DNA of 64,000 bases from Chloroflexota bacterium (lineage in GTDB: Bacteria; Chloroflexota; Anaerolineae; Anaerolineales; Villigracilaceae), in assembly GCA_016195815.1 (NCBI GenBank), contig JACPYX010000010.1, positions 1-64,000 of the forward strand, written 5' to 3'. Position numbers and translations under genes: made by a program. The notes beneath the pieces were generated by a model. The model ran no database searches. It was not told the DNA's origin and was given only the letters and a program-made list of their open reading frames with translations. Shown here piece by piece: positions 53,108 to 60,813 of this stretch. Position 1 is the stretch's first letter. Each line of letters opens with the position of its first letter.

Positions 53108-53493
53108 TGGTTGCTCTTCCCAGCTCTAACAAGACCGTAGTTTACAAACTCCAAATACATATACAAGTTTCCAGTTCCAGGATTCCAACCTTGAGGATGC
53201 CAAGAAAACTTCCGCCACTGTTGATCTAGGTGATTTTCAAGCGAATCTGCATTAGTAGGAGTCCGTCCATCTGCACACAACAAGTCTGGCGCTGTCCAGA
53301 ACATATCTGGGTTGCCGTTTGGATATGATATGGGTATCCGTAACAGCAATATGGTGCTTTGTTTGTTATACATTGGAGGCAGTGGATAATCATCCAATAT
53401 TATGTTTGCAAACCCGTCCGTTTCGATCAATTCCACTTTGTAGCCGGCCTCTCTCAGACCCGCAATTTCTTGAAGCAGGATGTCGGTCAACAT
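53104..53493 (-). CDS. Prokaryotic E2-like protein, family E type (129 aa)
   Basis: The start is ATG 53493, 1 nt after the Ubl stop; an ATG at 53577 would begin inside the Ubl gene. The protein reads as an E2/UBC-fold domain of the prokaryotic type E: LLRIPISYPNGNPDMFW (about 50-66), LCADG (Cys73), WRKFSWH (93-99) and WNPGTGNL (103-110). The pattern YP-pDmf...W+.-SWH...WnP is typical of that group, in which the canonical catalytic Cys position is often replaced. Here one Cys (73) follows the PDLL strand, and it may or may not be catalytic. Its stop overlaps the JAB-E1 start (ATGA). It would take the Ubl from E1 and attach it to targets. Confidence 0.8.
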   Translation of the reverse strand: MLTDILLQEIAGLREAGYKVELIETDGFANIILDDYPLPPMYNKQSTILLLRIPISYPNGNPDMFWTAPDLLCADGRTPTNADSLENHLDQQWRKFSWHPQGWNPGTGNLYMYLEFVNYGLVRAGKSNQ

Positions 53494-53494
53494 C

Positions 53495-53734
53495 TTAGCC
53501 GAAGGTTCCTGGAGGCACAACGCGGTAGCGTTGACCATTTTTAATTTGAACAGGCGCGGTAATCTGAATATCGTCAACTGGCAACTGACCCTCCGGGTCC
53601 GGCGATTTGTTGATCAACCACACCTCATAGTCGCTTGGAGCCCCCAACGCATCTCTGAAATCCTGTGGAGTAAGTTCGGACTTCTCGAAGTGGTACGGTT
53701 TTTGGTTGATATGAATAGTGATTTTCTTCGTCAT
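53495..53734 (-). CDS. Ubiquitin-like protein (multiubiquitin-type, 79 aa, C-terminal Gly)
   Basis: The start at 53734 (MTKKITIHINQKPYHFEKSE) has TTAGGAGAAATATC before it; an ATG at 53779 lies before that site and is rejected. The fold pattern is that of multiubiquitin domains: a first strand ITIHINQ, a helix TPQDFRDALG, DYEVWLINK, and a last strand RYRVVPP. The last residues are PPGTFG and the gene stops right after Gly79, so the Gly could be adenylated by E1 without processing. A JAB protease in the operon may still cut conjugates. First gene of the operon. The stop lies 1 nt before the E2 start. Confidence 0.85.
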   Translation of the reverse strand: MTKKITIHINQKPYHFEKSELTPQDFRDALGAPSDYEVWLINKSPDPEGQLPVDDIQITAPVQIKNGQRYRVVPPGTFG

Positions 53735-53834
53735 GATATTTCTCCTAAAGTGGATTGGAAGAATTCGCAATGCTGACAAGCCATTTCCGAATTCTCCTCT
53801 TGCTGCCCGATTAGGGAAGCGGCTTTCATAACTG

Positions 53835-53897
53835 TTAATACCGACCTGTTCTGAATTTTTGCCATTTTGACCAAAAACTGGAGGACGGCGGTATTAA
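53835..53897. promoter_or_regulatory. Two outward-facing CGGTATTAA elements between the Ubl and sigma operons
   Basis: CGGTATTAA occurs at 53889-53897 on the plus strand and at 53843-53835 on the minus strand. Each copy points to its own operon, about 100 nt (Ubl) and 123 nt (sigma) before the start codon. An AAAAA tract stands 11-12 nt upstream in both arms. The symmetry suggests one factor, perhaps the neighbouring sigma factor, drives or represses both. It could instead be a simple inverted operator. Confidence 0.45.
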
Positions 53898-54020
53898 TTA
53901 ATTAGATCACCCAATCGTGATGATTAGCGTGATTTGGCGTAAAATCAATCAATCCAATCGACAGAAGGAATTAAAATCCAATGCCAGGGCATCCCTAAAA
54001 TCGTCGGTAGGGAGGTTATT

Positions 54021-54665
54021 TTGAACGAGAAGAAAAGACAGCTTCTAAATGATTTTCCGTGGGAGGAAACCTACCCCAAACTTGTGGCGTTTGCGGAGTG
54101 GGTTATTCAAGGGAAGAACTGGAACTCCGGTGTTCTTCCCAAGGGACAAACTGCGGAAACCATCGTACAAGATGTGATTGCGAAGACCTTCAGTGAGAAG
54201 CGGAATTGGGACCCTGAAAGGGGGGACTTGCTCGATTGGTTGAAATGGGTGATCAGGAGCGAAATCAGCCACTTAGCGGAATCGTCTGCAAACAAGCGTG
54301 ACATACATCTGGATCACCTCAACGACAATGACCCTGCGGTTGCCAGAATGGAAGACATGGTGAACCGCGAGTCTCGCGTCAGGCCCCAGGCTAACTCTCC
54401 CGAAGAAGCCATGATTGCGGTGGAAACTGAAGATGAATTAATGGCTTCTGCTGGGTTGAGAATCGATTCATTGTTGGAAGCGTGCAGTGGAAAACCTGAA
54501 CTTGAAGAGATTGTTTATGCTATATGCTATGGTAAATGTTCTGCTAAACCACAAGACTTGTCCAAATGTCTGGGCAGGCCAATCAAAGAAATAAATCAAC
54601 ATCTGCGGGCGTTGCGGCGAAGAGCATCCAAAATAAGAATAGAGGCTGAAAATGGACGAGAATAA
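54021..54665 (+). CDS. Sigma-70/ECF-like sigma factor (214 aa)
   Basis: Region 2 is seen in TAETIVQDVIAKTFSEKRNW and RGDLLDWLKWVIRSEISHL, with the helices and aromatic residues that open the -10 element in ECF sigma factors. Region 4 appears at the C-terminus (PQDLSKCLGRPIKEINQHLR, ALRRRASKIRI), an HTH that would read the -35 region. The start is TTG 54021 after GGGAGGTTATT. Between the regions lies an acidic linker. It opens an operon with an unknown protein and an ImmA/IrrE protease and is divergent from the Ubl operon. The unusual central insertion lowers my certainty; the protein could be a related DNA-binding regulator. Confidence 0.7.
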   Translation: MNEKKRQLLNDFPWEETYPKLVAFAEWVIQGKNWNSGVLPKGQTAETIVQDVIAKTFSEKRNWDPERGDLLDWLKWVIRSEISHLAESSANKRDIHLDHLNDNDPAVARMEDMVNRESRVRPQANSPEEAMIAVETEDELMASAGLRIDSLLEACSGKPELEEIVYAICYGKCSAKPQDLSKCLGRPIKEINQHLRALRRRASKIRIEAENGRE

Positions 54666-55098
54666 ATCCAAGAGAACTGATTTGGAAATCGCGAACGAAT
54701 TCAACCGCTTGTTCGATGAAATTCCGGAACCGGAAACCGACGAGGAAATCCTGGAATTCTTGGTGGAATCCGGATATGACCCTGAAACTCTAAAGACTCA
54801 AGGCGGGGAGTTTATAAACAACTTAATAGCCACAAACTGGCGCTTTGTTTCTTCAAATGATATTGATGAAGCCGTAACCAAAATTGACGATGTGCCCATT
54901 CGGAAGGAATGGAGTCGCGGCCAATTAACGAATGCGATCCAAAAATTGTCGGCCTCCCTTGCTTTCGGCGGAAAGCAACCCTCACTGGCTTTCCGCAACC
55001 TAGAAGAATTAACCGACTCCGATTTAGCAGTCATCCTCCAGGAACTTGAGTACAAAGCCCGCGCTAGCGGAATTGATTTTGATCTGAGTCAAGGTTAG
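54652..55098 (+). CDS. Unknown acidic protein between sigma factor and ImmA protease (148 aa)
   Basis: The start overlaps the sigma gene by 14 nt and the stop lies 1 nt before the protease gene, so all three are co-translated. The protein is acidic with an N-terminal helix (DLEIANEFNRLFDEIPEPE) and a mixed C-terminal half ending ASGIDFDLSQG. No family is recognised. Its position between a sigma factor and an ImmA-type protease suggests it is an anti-sigma factor or the protease's substrate; no direct evidence is visible. Confidence 0.6.
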   Translation: MDENKSKRTDLEIANEFNRLFDEIPEPETDEEILEFLVESGYDPETLKTQGGEFINNLIATNWRFVSSNDIDEAVTKIDDVPIRKEWSRGQLTNAIQKLSASLAFGGKQPSLAFRNLEELTDSDLAVILQELEYKARASGIDFDLSQG

Positions 55099-55099
55099 G

Positions 55100-55912
55100 A
55101 TGAGTTCAGCTGAAACAATTGCGAACCTGGTCCTAGACAGACTTGACATTTCTAGGGTAGACGATCTTTTGCTGTTGAAGGAAATTGTTTATGCACGTGG
55201 TGCTATTCTCCGAGAGTATGAGTTGAAAGGAGCTGAGGCGTGTCTATTGGTGGGGCCTGGCAGACCAATCATTACTGTATCATCCTCGCCTTTAATCAGC
55301 CATCATCGCCGGCGTTTTTCCATCGCACATGAACTTGGTCATCTTGAAATGCATCGAGGCACTGGTTTGCTGATGAACTGCACAAAAGGCGATATTCAGG
55401 ATATGCCCAATGACTCAGGTGTTGATACTGAACAGGAAGCTAATCAATTTGCTTCGGCTTTTTTGATTCCAGCCAGATTTGTCGAAAAGCCATTCATCGA
55501 GAGCGAACCCTCTTTCGACATTATTTCTGATTGGGCAATGCGCCTTGATACATCCCTAACCGCGACCACATTTAGCTTTACGCGATTTACACCTGAGCCG
55601 GTGGCTGTTGTATATTCTGTCCGAGGCATCATCCAGTATTTTCAGCCTTCCCCAGCATTCACTGAACTTGGTGTTTTTCCTGATGTAAAAAAACCAGTAG
55701 GAACAAACACCGATGCGAGAAGATTATTCAATGGCATAGACATAAAGAGTGAGTGGCACGAAGTAAGAGCCCTTGAATGGTTCCGTGATAACAAGGATGC
55801 CTTTGATAAAACTGATGTGATTCGGGAATGGTCGGTCAATATGCCATCGTATGAGGCCGTTTTGAGTCTTATATGGGTACATAAACCTCTTGGGGAAAAT
55901 GATGATTGGTAA
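55100..55912 (+). CDS. ImmA/IrrE-family metalloprotease (270 aa)
   Basis: The zinc motif HELGH is at residues 77-81 in FSIAHELGHLEMH, with the third ligand in the following EQEANQFASAFLIPARFV (typical of ImmA/IrrE, which end the core with EANxFAxxLLxP). Members such as ImmA of ICEBs1 cleave a repressor to trigger element transfer; IrrE controls radiation response. A helical C-terminal half (about 140-270) may sense a signal. Here it is in an operon with a sigma factor and an unknown protein. It might release the sigma factor upon stress or phage attack, switching on the divergent Ubl operon. That link is inference. Confidence 0.9.
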   Translation: MSSAETIANLVLDRLDISRVDDLLLLKEIVYARGAILREYELKGAEACLLVGPGRPIITVSSSPLISHHRRRFSIAHELGHLEMHRGTGLLMNCTKGDIQDMPNDSGVDTEQEANQFASAFLIPARFVEKPFIESEPSFDIISDWAMRLDTSLTATTFSFTRFTPEPVAVVYSVRGIIQYFQPSPAFTELGVFPDVKKPVGTNTDARRLFNGIDIKSEWHEVRALEWFRDNKDAFDKTDVIREWSVNMPSYEAVLSLIWVHKPLGENDDW

Positions 55913-55963
55913 TTTTCATCTTCGGAAAACCCGAAGAAGTGTTCTTTGCAGGAAGATAATACA

Positions 55964-57070
55964 TCATATAGAAGTCACCTTTCCCCATTCCAGCATCGGT
56001 AATTCGCCAAACATCCGCTGATTCCCCATCACTACAGCCACCTCTTCCGGTAATTCCACGCAAGCCCACCGCGCGGCTTCATGTACCCAATTCGTGCTCA
56101 ACTGCACATACACCAACCGCACTCCGGTTCGTTCACATAACTTTCGCGCCTGATCCAGCCTCTTCGTTGTAATCTCAATGATTTCATCCCGGTTCTTGTG
56201 GTGGTCCCCGACCTCGAGCCAGAACAACGTCTCATATCCCTGAATTCTTCCCCATGCTAATCCATCCGGGATCACATATAGATCAGGGATACGGACCTCG
56301 CTCCAGCCAGTCCAAATCTCTGCATAGTGCCAGGCGGATTTCAACCATGCAAACCAAACGCGGGATATACGACGGTGCTCATATCCGATCTGCTGGAGAT
56401 TCTCCTCTTTTCGAGAGGTAAACTCTATGCCTTTCGGAATCCCCCAACTTCGCAATGCAAGAGACAATCCCTTGGAGCGAAGATGCCCAAGGGGAAACAA
56501 ATCCATTTGAGCGGGCTTGGATTTACCGCGTCGTATTTTTGGGTTGGTCTTGTATACGACCAATTCCTTCGCCTCGAGATGAGCAAGCGATCTTGTTGTA
56601 ACGTCAATGGGCAAACCTACCAGCGTTGCAATCTCCTCCTCATCCCCTTTTTCCATTCTACCCAGCGCCTGCAAACATCGTAATTCCTCCAATGAGAGAT
56701 GAGCATGACTCTCCTCCACAGCCGGTGGGCGTGGAAGCGGTGAATGAAACAAGCGCGACGGACGGGAAAAATCCAACCAGTCCGGAGTCTTGTCTGCCAT
56801 CGTCACGGCGTAAGGCAATGCCAATCCTTTCAGTGAGCGCCTGATCTCCAACATGAACCATTCGCCGGGCGCATCCACCTGCACCCACAACGAAGCGCCC
56901 GGACGTTTTCGGTTTGTATGTGATGACATCCGCCTCAAGGGTTCTTCATAGCAGAATGGCGGGATACATGCATGGGAATCGATGCGGAAGATAAACGTGT
57001 CCGTCCAGCCATCCTGAAACGACAGACTGACCCAATCCGAAAACGTCACTTTTCCAACACGGACGGTCAT
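55964..57070 (-). CDS. wHTH/nuclease-fold protein resembling replication-relaxation proteins (368 aa)
   Basis: A helical winged-helix segment (LSLEELRCLQALGRMEKGDE, then EEIATLVGLPIDVTTRSLAH) is followed by a second domain with LAWGRIQGYETLFWLEVGDHH and KRLDQARKLC, which recalls the replication-relaxation family (wHTH plus restriction-endonuclease-like fold) found on plasmids and ICEs. The N-terminal 100 residues are not recognised. The start ATG 57070 lies 3 nt after the M23 peptidase stop. It belongs to the minus-strand transfer cluster. It could be a DNA-processing or accessory mobilisation protein. The family assignment is tentative. Confidence 0.5.
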   Translation of the reverse strand: MTVRVGKVTFSDWVSLSFQDGWTDTFIFRIDSHACIPPFCYEEPLRRMSSHTNRKRPGASLWVQVDAPGEWFMLEIRRSLKGLALPYAVTMADKTPDWLDFSRPSRLFHSPLPRPPAVEESHAHLSLEELRCLQALGRMEKGDEEEIATLVGLPIDVTTRSLAHLEAKELVVYKTNPKIRRGKSKPAQMDLFPLGHLRSKGLSLALRSWGIPKGIEFTSRKEENLQQIGYEHRRISRVWFAWLKSAWHYAEIWTGWSEVRIPDLYVIPDGLAWGRIQGYETLFWLEVGDHHKNRDEIIEITTKRLDQARKLCERTGVRLVYVQLSTNWVHEAARWACVELPEEVAVVMGNQRMFGELPMLEWGKVTSI

Positions 57071-57073
57071 GGA

Positions 57074-57775
57074 TCAATCCGAACACCCGATGTTGATATA
57101 TTCATCTTCGGTGAAAAACAACTGTGGGTTCAGCCATACATAGGCTTTATCGCCTGTCTTGTGCTTGATACCGTAATGCAGGTGCGCGCCGGTGCTGTTG
57201 CCGGTGTTGCCGCTCAAGCCAACTACATCGCCGTAATGCAAAATATCCCCTGCGGATACCTGTATACTGCTCAGATGCGCCAGCCAGACCTGATAGCCAT
57301 TATTTTCAATGACAATCAGGTTTCCCCACGGACCATTCGAACCAGCCCACACGACCTTTCCACCCATTGTGGTGTGCACCGGTGTTCCTTCATTGACGGG
57401 AAAATCATCGCCAGTGTGAGATTTGTAATGGGGATCATGGAAGGTACAACCAAGCAAAGGCTTGTCATATTGAGTGCTCCAATGCTGGATGGGCCCAACC
57501 AGCGGCAAATCGTAAATATCAGATTCAGGACCGGTATATCCATCCCACGGAACAGCGCTCAACCCTGCTGGCGATGAATCCCCGTAAGAACCATTGTCAC
57601 CGGTCTCGCTGTATTGTGGCACATCGAATAGCCACTGCTCGACGCCAGGTTGCGCCCAAGACGGTAATTGGGGAATCGTCAAAACGACGATCATCACATA
57701 CCCAACAACCAAAGCCGCCCCGCATAAGATGGGGGCGGCGATCGCAATGATCAAAAGACGGGTGAAAGCTTTCAT
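57074..57775 (-). CDS. M23-family peptidase with N-terminal membrane anchor (233 aa)
   Basis: A membrane helix at about 7-35 (LLIIAIAAPILCGAALVVGY) precedes a linker and a C-terminal M23/LytM domain: HTGDDFPV (about 118-125, the first His-Asp pair), then HLHYGIK (about 196-202, the last ligand pair). The start ATG 57775 overlaps the stop of the preceding TadB/C-like gene (TAATG). Such peptidoglycan hydrolases open the wall for conjugation machines in Gram-positive-type systems. Here it sits with VirB3-, VirB2-like and TadB/C-like genes. The zinc site looks intact. Confidence 0.88.
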   Translation of the reverse strand: MKAFTRLLIIAIAAPILCGAALVVGYVMIVVLTIPQLPSWAQPGVEQWLFDVPQYSETGDNGSYGDSSPAGLSAVPWDGYTGPESDIYDLPLVGPIQHWSTQYDKPLLGCTFHDPHYKSHTGDDFPVNEGTPVHTTMGGKVVWAGSNGPWGNLIVIENNGYQVWLAHLSSIQVSAGDILHYGDVVGLSGNTGNSTGAHLHYGIKHKTGDKAYVWLNPQLFFTEDEYINIGCSD

Positions 57776-58707
57776 TATAGAACGCGGCCCAGGCGGTCCA
57801 AACGGATCTCGCCCTGCCCTCCAGCTTGCAAACCCATCGAGGCTTCGATGGACAAGCCATTGCGGATCATCCGCATTGAGAGCCAGTATGAAACGCCTGA
57901 GCCGATAATGACAGGCGATAGCAACAGTGGATTGGCGGAATACAACTTCCCGACCTCGGGCGTGGTAATTGCAATCAAGACCAGCACAGCCGGCGGGAAA
58001 AGTGCAAGAAAGCGCGCTTGCCATTCCACACCCTTTGCCGCGGCGCGGGCGCGTGACAAGACTTCCACGACAGTTCCCAACGTTTTTCGCAGTGATGCAA
58101 CTAAAGGCCCGATCTCGATGCGGCCTTCGATGGAGGCAAGCAAGGACGTGGCAACAATGTCCACGGCGGGATTGTCCCAGGCAGTGGTCCATTCGCGCAC
58201 CGCCAATGCCGCTTCATCGGCAGGCGCAGTACGCAAACGAACCACCAGATCACCCAATACCATGCGCCCGTCCGGACCCACAGCCTGTGCCGCGTCATCG
58301 AGCGCATCGCCCAAGGGCTTGCCCTGCGATAACAAAGTTTCCACCACGCCTAAACCGCGCAGGATGTCCTTGGCTTGCTTCAAACGGAATTCCTGTCGCT
58401 TATCGGATAGCGTGCCTGCATACAGCAATCCGCCTGCAATCGCAAACAGGATGGCTGGGAAGAGTCCAAGAAACATTCCTCCTGCCAGCCCTCCACCGAC
58501 CCATGCGAGAAATCCATAGGCGATCTGATTGAACGCAAGACCCGTTCCGGTTTGACGTGCAAACTTTTCGGGATCGAATTTTTTCTTGGGCTGGGCGATG
58601 CCCATGGCGCGCGCCATGCCTGCTTCATCCACGGTTCGCCGCCAGCCGAATGTAATTGGAATTGCGGCCAACGCCAGCGCGCCGATCAATGAAATCAAAG
58701 TGATCAT
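57775..58707 (-). CDS. TadB/TadC-like (T2SS-F) inner-membrane platform protein (310 aa)
   Basis: Hydrophobic helices at both ends (ITLISLIGALALAAIPITF and LFPPAVLVLIAITTPEV) and a central pair (GFLAWVGGGLAGGMFLGLFP) with the cytoplasmic four-helix segment DKRQEFRLKQAKDILRGLGV are typical of T2SS-F/TadB/TadC proteins. Other family marks are LLSQGKPLGDALDDAAQAVG and SLRKTLGTVVEVLSRARA. It is the membrane platform against which the CpaF ATPase turns. The gene lies between the M23 peptidase and the VirB3-like gene in the far half of the cluster, distant from cpaF at 14 kb. Only one of the usual TadB/TadC pair is seen. Confidence 0.8.
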   Translation of the reverse strand: MITLISLIGALALAAIPITFGWRRTVDEAGMARAMGIAQPKKKFDPEKFARQTGTGLAFNQIAYGFLAWVGGGLAGGMFLGLFPAILFAIAGGLLYAGTLSDKRQEFRLKQAKDILRGLGVVETLLSQGKPLGDALDDAAQAVGPDGRMVLGDLVVRLRTAPADEAALAVREWTTAWDNPAVDIVATSLLASIEGRIEIGPLVASLRKTLGTVVEVLSRARAAAKGVEWQARFLALFPPAVLVLIAITTPEVGKLYSANPLLLSPVIIGSGVSYWLSMRMIRNGLSIEASMGLQAGGQGEIRLDRLGRVL

Positions 58708-58716
58708 TTTCTTCTC

Positions 58717-59184
58717 CTACCTGAACCAGATGGAAAGTTCCTCCGCCCCGCCGTTGGCAAGCCAGACAGCAAAATACACGCCCACAACGCCAAGCAGGGC
58801 CGTGAGCAACGGATAGACTCCGATCTCATTCCAGGCCAGGTCGATCGGATGAAGCACCGTTTGTGTTGCAATGGATGGCGCATGGCCATCAAAGACTGGG
58901 CGCTTAGATTCTTGTCGCTGAGCATTTGCTGGTTCCGCTCTGCGAGTCGCGGTCTGTTGGTTGACGTACTGCCTCGTCTGCATGGCATAGCGAAAGCGGC
59001 GCGTCAACCAGACTTCGGGCGGGACGCGGTCGGGACCGAGCCGGAGCAATGCCAGTGCCATAAATCCAACCAGCACGAGAAAACCAACTACCACCTTGCC
59101 CACGAACGAGAAAGGTAAGAATAAGCACAGCACTGCCAGCAACGCACCCGCGCCGAGGATGCCGATATCGCGATTATTGAACAT
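58717..59184 (-). CDS. VirB3/PrgI-like membrane protein (155 aa)
   Basis: Two adjoining N-terminal helices (DIGILGAGALLAVLCLFLPF and KVVVGFLVLVGFMALALLRL) are followed by PEVWLTRRFRYAMQTRQYV, like the PrgI/VirB3-type pattern in Gram-positive T4SS, where two helices precede a basic W/R-rich cytoplasmic segment. A third helix lies near the C-terminus (VYPLLTALLGVVGVYFAVWLA), which is an extra. VirB3 supports VirB4. It is followed by the TadB/C gene and preceded by two VirB2-like genes. Assignment is by pattern, not by sequence identity. Confidence 0.55.
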   Translation of the reverse strand: MFNNRDIGILGAGALLAVLCLFLPFSFVGKVVVGFLVLVGFMALALLRLGPDRVPPEVWLTRRFRYAMQTRQYVNQQTATRRAEPANAQRQESKRPVFDGHAPSIATQTVLHPIDLAWNEIGVYPLLTALLGVVGVYFAVWLANGGAEELSIWFR

Positions 59185-59189
59185 AGAAG

Positions 59190-59456
59190 TTAGAAGGGCG
59201 GTTTGGGTTGGAACTTATGAAGCAACTCGCCAATCTGCGGAAGAAACAGGAAAGCAAACAGGACGATGATGACCAGCCCGACCACGCCGATGATCGCCAT
59301 CGAGGTCATACGGCTGGCGCCAAAGGCCGCGCCTGCCGTGCCCTGTAGGACGTAATACAGTCCGCCCAGCAATGCCACGACGATCAACAGACCGGCCATG
59401 AACGCCCAGGCGTCGCGGGCAATCGCAAGAATTTGTTGCATGATGGGATCGAACAT
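59190..59456 (-). CDS. VirB2/TrbC-like pilin-type membrane protein (88 aa)
   Basis: Two membrane helices (AWAFMAGLLIVVALLGGLYYV and IIGVVGLVIIVLFAFLFL) in an 88-aa protein, with a hydrophilic N-terminus and a short basic Pro-rich tail. That is the general form of VirB2/TrbC pilins, although without a clear signal peptide. It stands next to a second, larger relative (59479-59961) with the same kind of helix pair, so the two may be paralogues. It probably forms the pilus or channel part of the transfer machine. Confidence 0.6.
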   Translation of the reverse strand: MFDPIMQQILAIARDAWAFMAGLLIVVALLGGLYYVLQGTAGAAFGASRMTSMAIIGVVGLVIIVLFAFLFLPQIGELLHKFQPKPPF

Positions 59457-59478
59457 AAGATTATTCTCCTTTCACAAT

Positions 59479-59961
59479 TCAACAGGTTCCAAGAAACCAG
59501 GCGGCGAGGGGTAGCGCCGCGCTAGCCAGGATCATTCCGAAGATTGACTCACCGCATTCGATCAGCGCGTTGGCAAAGGTAGATGCGCCGCCGATCGAAG
59601 CGGAGAGCATAGATGCAAACGCCGCCTTGAGCATCCTAAGCGCCGCAAGTCCGCCGATCAATCCAGAGGCGAGACTGCCCAGCTCGTTGATCGGACCGCA
59701 CCCGCCTCCACCAGGCAACGAGGCTTGCAGGGCCTTCACAATTTGCGGGATTCCCAAAAAGGCAAATAACCCGAGCACCACAACGGACAACAACGCGGAA
59801 ACAGATTCCCACACCCACAGGTTTGCACCCAAGACGCTTGCCGAACTCACGCGAAGCATTTGAGCAATCCCTGCCAGAAGCGCAAATGCTAGGAAAGCGC
59901 CTGCCAACGTCATCCACGCTTCGCGCAGAAAAGTCAACAGGATGGAGGAAACCTGAGTCAT
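59479..59961 (-). CDS. VirB2-like multi-helix membrane protein (160 aa)
   Basis: It begins MTQVSSILLTFLREAWMTL and has about four hydrophobic segments, the first pair (AWMTLAGAFLAFALLAGIA, then ALLSVVVLGLFAFLGIP) matching the two-helix layout of the neighbouring 88-aa gene. A Gly/Cys loop (LPGGGGCGPINELG) separates a second helix pair that ends at a final Cys. It might be a two-domain relative of the VirB2-type protein or a fused VirB2-VirB6-like part. Its ATG overlaps the DnaB-like gene's stop by 4 nt. Confidence 0.5.
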   Translation of the reverse strand: MTQVSSILLTFLREAWMTLAGAFLAFALLAGIAQMLRVSSASVLGANLWVWESVSALLSVVVLGLFAFLGIPQIVKALQASLPGGGGCGPINELGSLASGLIGGLAALRMLKAAFASMLSASIGGASTFANALIECGESIFGMILASAALPLAAWFLGTC

Positions 59962-60767
59962 GAAAGAACCACTGGATCATGCTTGTCGAATTCGGCTTCG
60001 AGTGCGGGATAAAATCGTTCACCCCAGAATTGCATCGGGAAGCGGCGCGGGGGACCGGTGCGATCCTTCAACGTAATGACTTCAAGTGGGGCGCATCCGC
60101 AATCGCACACATCGCCTTTTCGTTGGACAACCAGCACACGATCCGCCTCATACGGAACCCGTTCATCGCCCAACAGGGCGGACAGATCATCTCCATCGTT
60201 GAAGAACTCCGATTTCAACGCCGCGGCCGCGATCACCGCCCAGCCGTGATGCCGCGCGACTTCCCGCAAAGCCGCGGCTGCCTCACCGCTTCGACCCTCT
60301 TCATTCATCATCCCTGTCAAGCCAATCACGGGGACGCGATTGAGGTAATCGACTGCCAGCAGCGCAGGTCCTTTGACAGGAAAGGCATAGTCGTGAATGA
60401 GCGTATCTTCCAGTGCGCGCACCGTATCTTCCCGTGAATTCAAAGATAAAAGAACAGCCTCACTTGCGCGCGCCAATGCCATCTCCACTTTTTCCTGTCG
60501 AGTCTGTATATGCGGACCGCTGATCATGGCCTCTGCCTGAAGGAACAGACGATAGCGTAATTCTTCGGGAGTGTGCTCGTAACATCCAATGGCGGACGGG
60601 ATGTGGCTGGAGGCAGACTCGAACAACATCCGCAGCAGCCAGGAAGTCTTGCCGATTCCTGGCGCTGCGGCGAGTAACGTCAAGCCGCCGCTCCAGAAGG
60701 ACAGGCCAGCGAAGACACCAAAGGGAGTGTATGGTTGGGAGTTGCCCAGGGTTCCGGAACGCGGCAT
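59958..60767 (-). CDS. DnaB/RecA-like ATPase (269 aa)
   Basis: A RecA-type core has Walker A AAPGIGKTS (34-42), Walker B LLAVDYLNRV and a later DRVLVVQRKGD strand followed by CDCGC, a cysteine cluster. The arrangement of GGLTLLAAAPGIGKT with an N-terminal GVFAGLSFWSG resembles the C-terminal domain of DnaB-like replicative helicases or KaiC-like ATPases without the N-terminal helical domain. It may be a helicase for the element or a regulator ATPase. It is found inside the transfer cluster, coupled to the VirB2-like gene by a 4-nt overlap. Confidence 0.7.
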   Translation of the reverse strand: MPRSGTLGNSQPYTPFGVFAGLSFWSGGLTLLAAAPGIGKTSWLLRMLFESASSHIPSAIGCYEHTPEELRYRLFLQAEAMISGPHIQTRQEKVEMALARASEAVLLSLNSREDTVRALEDTLIHDYAFPVKGPALLAVDYLNRVPVIGLTGMMNEEGRSGEAAAALREVARHHGWAVIAAAALKSEFFNDGDDLSALLGDERVPYEADRVLVVQRKGDVCDCGCAPLEVITLKDRTGPPRRFPMQFWGERFYPALEAEFDKHDPVVLS

Positions 60768-60813
60768 GGGGGCATCATATTCAATTGAGGATCGGGGATG
60801 GTGAATCGTGTCG

